DNA of 12,045 bases. It comes from Burkholderiaceae bacterium (GTDB lineage: Bacteria > Pseudomonadota > Gammaproteobacteria > Burkholderiales > Burkholderiaceae_C). The notes under the pieces were generated by a model, which searched no databases, was not told where the DNA came from, and saw nothing but the letters and a program-made list of their open reading frames with translations. Positions within the stretch are counted from its first letter, which is position 1, and the number at the start of each line of letters is the position of its first letter. A program made the translations under genes and the position numbers. Location: positions 1 through 12,045 of the forward strand of contig JALRFN010000237.1 of the NCBI GenBank assembly GCA_023268425.1, given 5' to 3'. Shown here piece after piece: positions 11,660 to 12,045 of this stretch.

Positions 11660-12045
11660 TCAGCGTTCTTGCATGATCAAGCCTGCATGCTCGCGCATGG
11701 TGTGGAACTTGATCTTGGGCCAGTTTTCTTGCACCGCGCGCAAAGTGGCGCCGTGGTCGACCAGCAAAGTGGGGGCGTCGACCGCATCCAAGGCCATGCG
11801 GTGGGCATTGGCGTCCATGAAGCGTTTGAGCTCTTGCTCGCCGCCGTCCTCCGGCGCGCAAGTGACCCAGCGTGCCAAGGTGAAGGGGCTGCCGCTGATG
11901 CGCGCTTTGACGCCGTATTCGCTCTCCAGACGGTGGGCGACGACCTCGAATTGCAGTTGACCGATGGCCCCCAGCAACAAGACGCTGCCCGCAATCGGGC
12001 GAAATACCTGAATGGCACCTTCTTCGCCCAATTGCGTCAGGCCTG
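11660..12045 (-). CDS. prfC: Peptide chain release factor 3, C-terminal part (partial)
   Basis: This is the last 127 or so residues of RF3, the GTPase that recycles RF1 and RF2 from the ribosome after peptide release. The gene is cut by the right window edge, so the GTPase domain is not seen. The visible part begins GLTQLGEEGAIQVFRP and continues with the family-typical IGQLQFEVVAHRLESEYGV. LARWVTC, LALD-like and ENWPKIKF..MREHAG segments follow and correspond to domain III of RF3. An internal TTG is the only apparent start within the window, but the frame remains open to the edge and the homology runs through it. The stop is 10 bases from the purN stop; no hairpin terminator is visible between them. 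Confidence 0.95.
   Translation of the reverse strand, partial: GLTQLGEEGAIQVFRPIAGSVLLLGAIGQLQFEVVAHRLESEYGVKARISGSPFTLARWVTCAPEDGGEQELKRFMDANAHRMALDAVDAPTLLVDHGATLRAVQENWPKIKFHTMREHAGLIMQER

Noticed and set aside
1..12045. A mobile element, defence system or CRISPR array
   Set aside because: No transposase, integrase, direct-repeat array, tRNA edge or defence-type domain was found. Base composition looks even across the window by eye.

Overview
The window looks like chromosomal DNA of a betaproteobacterium in the Burkholderiales, most likely Comamonadaceae. The evidence is the protein family set, the gene order of the aa3-type cytochrome c oxidase locus, and the moderately high G+C with heavy use of TTG leucine codons. 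Genus cannot be fixed from the sequence alone. No RNA genes, insertion sequences, CRISPR arrays or phage genes were seen. Genes are tightly packed and no gene-free stretch exceeds about 105 bases.

Region 1 (1-6507, almost all + strand) is a cytochrome c oxidase structural and assembly cluster. It runs: the C-terminal end of ctaD (subunit I), a 36-residue membrane miniprotein, ctaG (Cox11 copper chaperone for CuB), a DUF2970 small membrane protein, ctaE (subunit III) and a strong bidirectional terminator. A short DUF2909-type twin-transmembrane protein on the - strand follows, then SURF1, a Sco-like membrane-anchored thioredoxin-fold protein, ctaA (heme A synthase, Cox15 type), ctaB (heme O synthase, Cox10 type) and a SenC/SCO lipoprotein. 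Several of these genes are joined by ATGA or TGATG stop/start overlaps, which points to translational coupling. Together they make the core subunits, convert heme B to heme O and then heme A, and insert CuB and probably CuA.

Region 2 (6537-8566) holds two divergent genes. A 2Fe-2S/FAD/NAD(P)H oxidoreductase of the CDP-6-deoxy-glucoseen reductase-like family is on the - strand. An NAD(P)-binding atypical SDR of the YeeZ/epimerase type is on the + strand. An 8-bp inverted repeat in the short region between them overlaps the likely ribosome binding site of the SDR gene.

Region 3 (8551-10937, - strand) is a two-gene acyl-CoA dehydrogenase operon, large subunit first and then small subunit, ending at a rho-independent terminator. 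The two proteins have lost complementary parts of the FAD and active-site machinery, which suggests an obligate heteromer. A near-palindrome upstream of the operon is a candidate operator.

Region 4 (11041-12045) has purN (GAR formyltransferase) on the + strand, convergent with the C-terminal end of prfC (peptide chain release factor 3), which runs off the right edge.

Most of the window is well-known housekeeping DNA. The least understood parts are the small cox-linked membrane proteins, the Sco-like protein at 3268-3903, and the acyl-CoA dehydrogenase pair.
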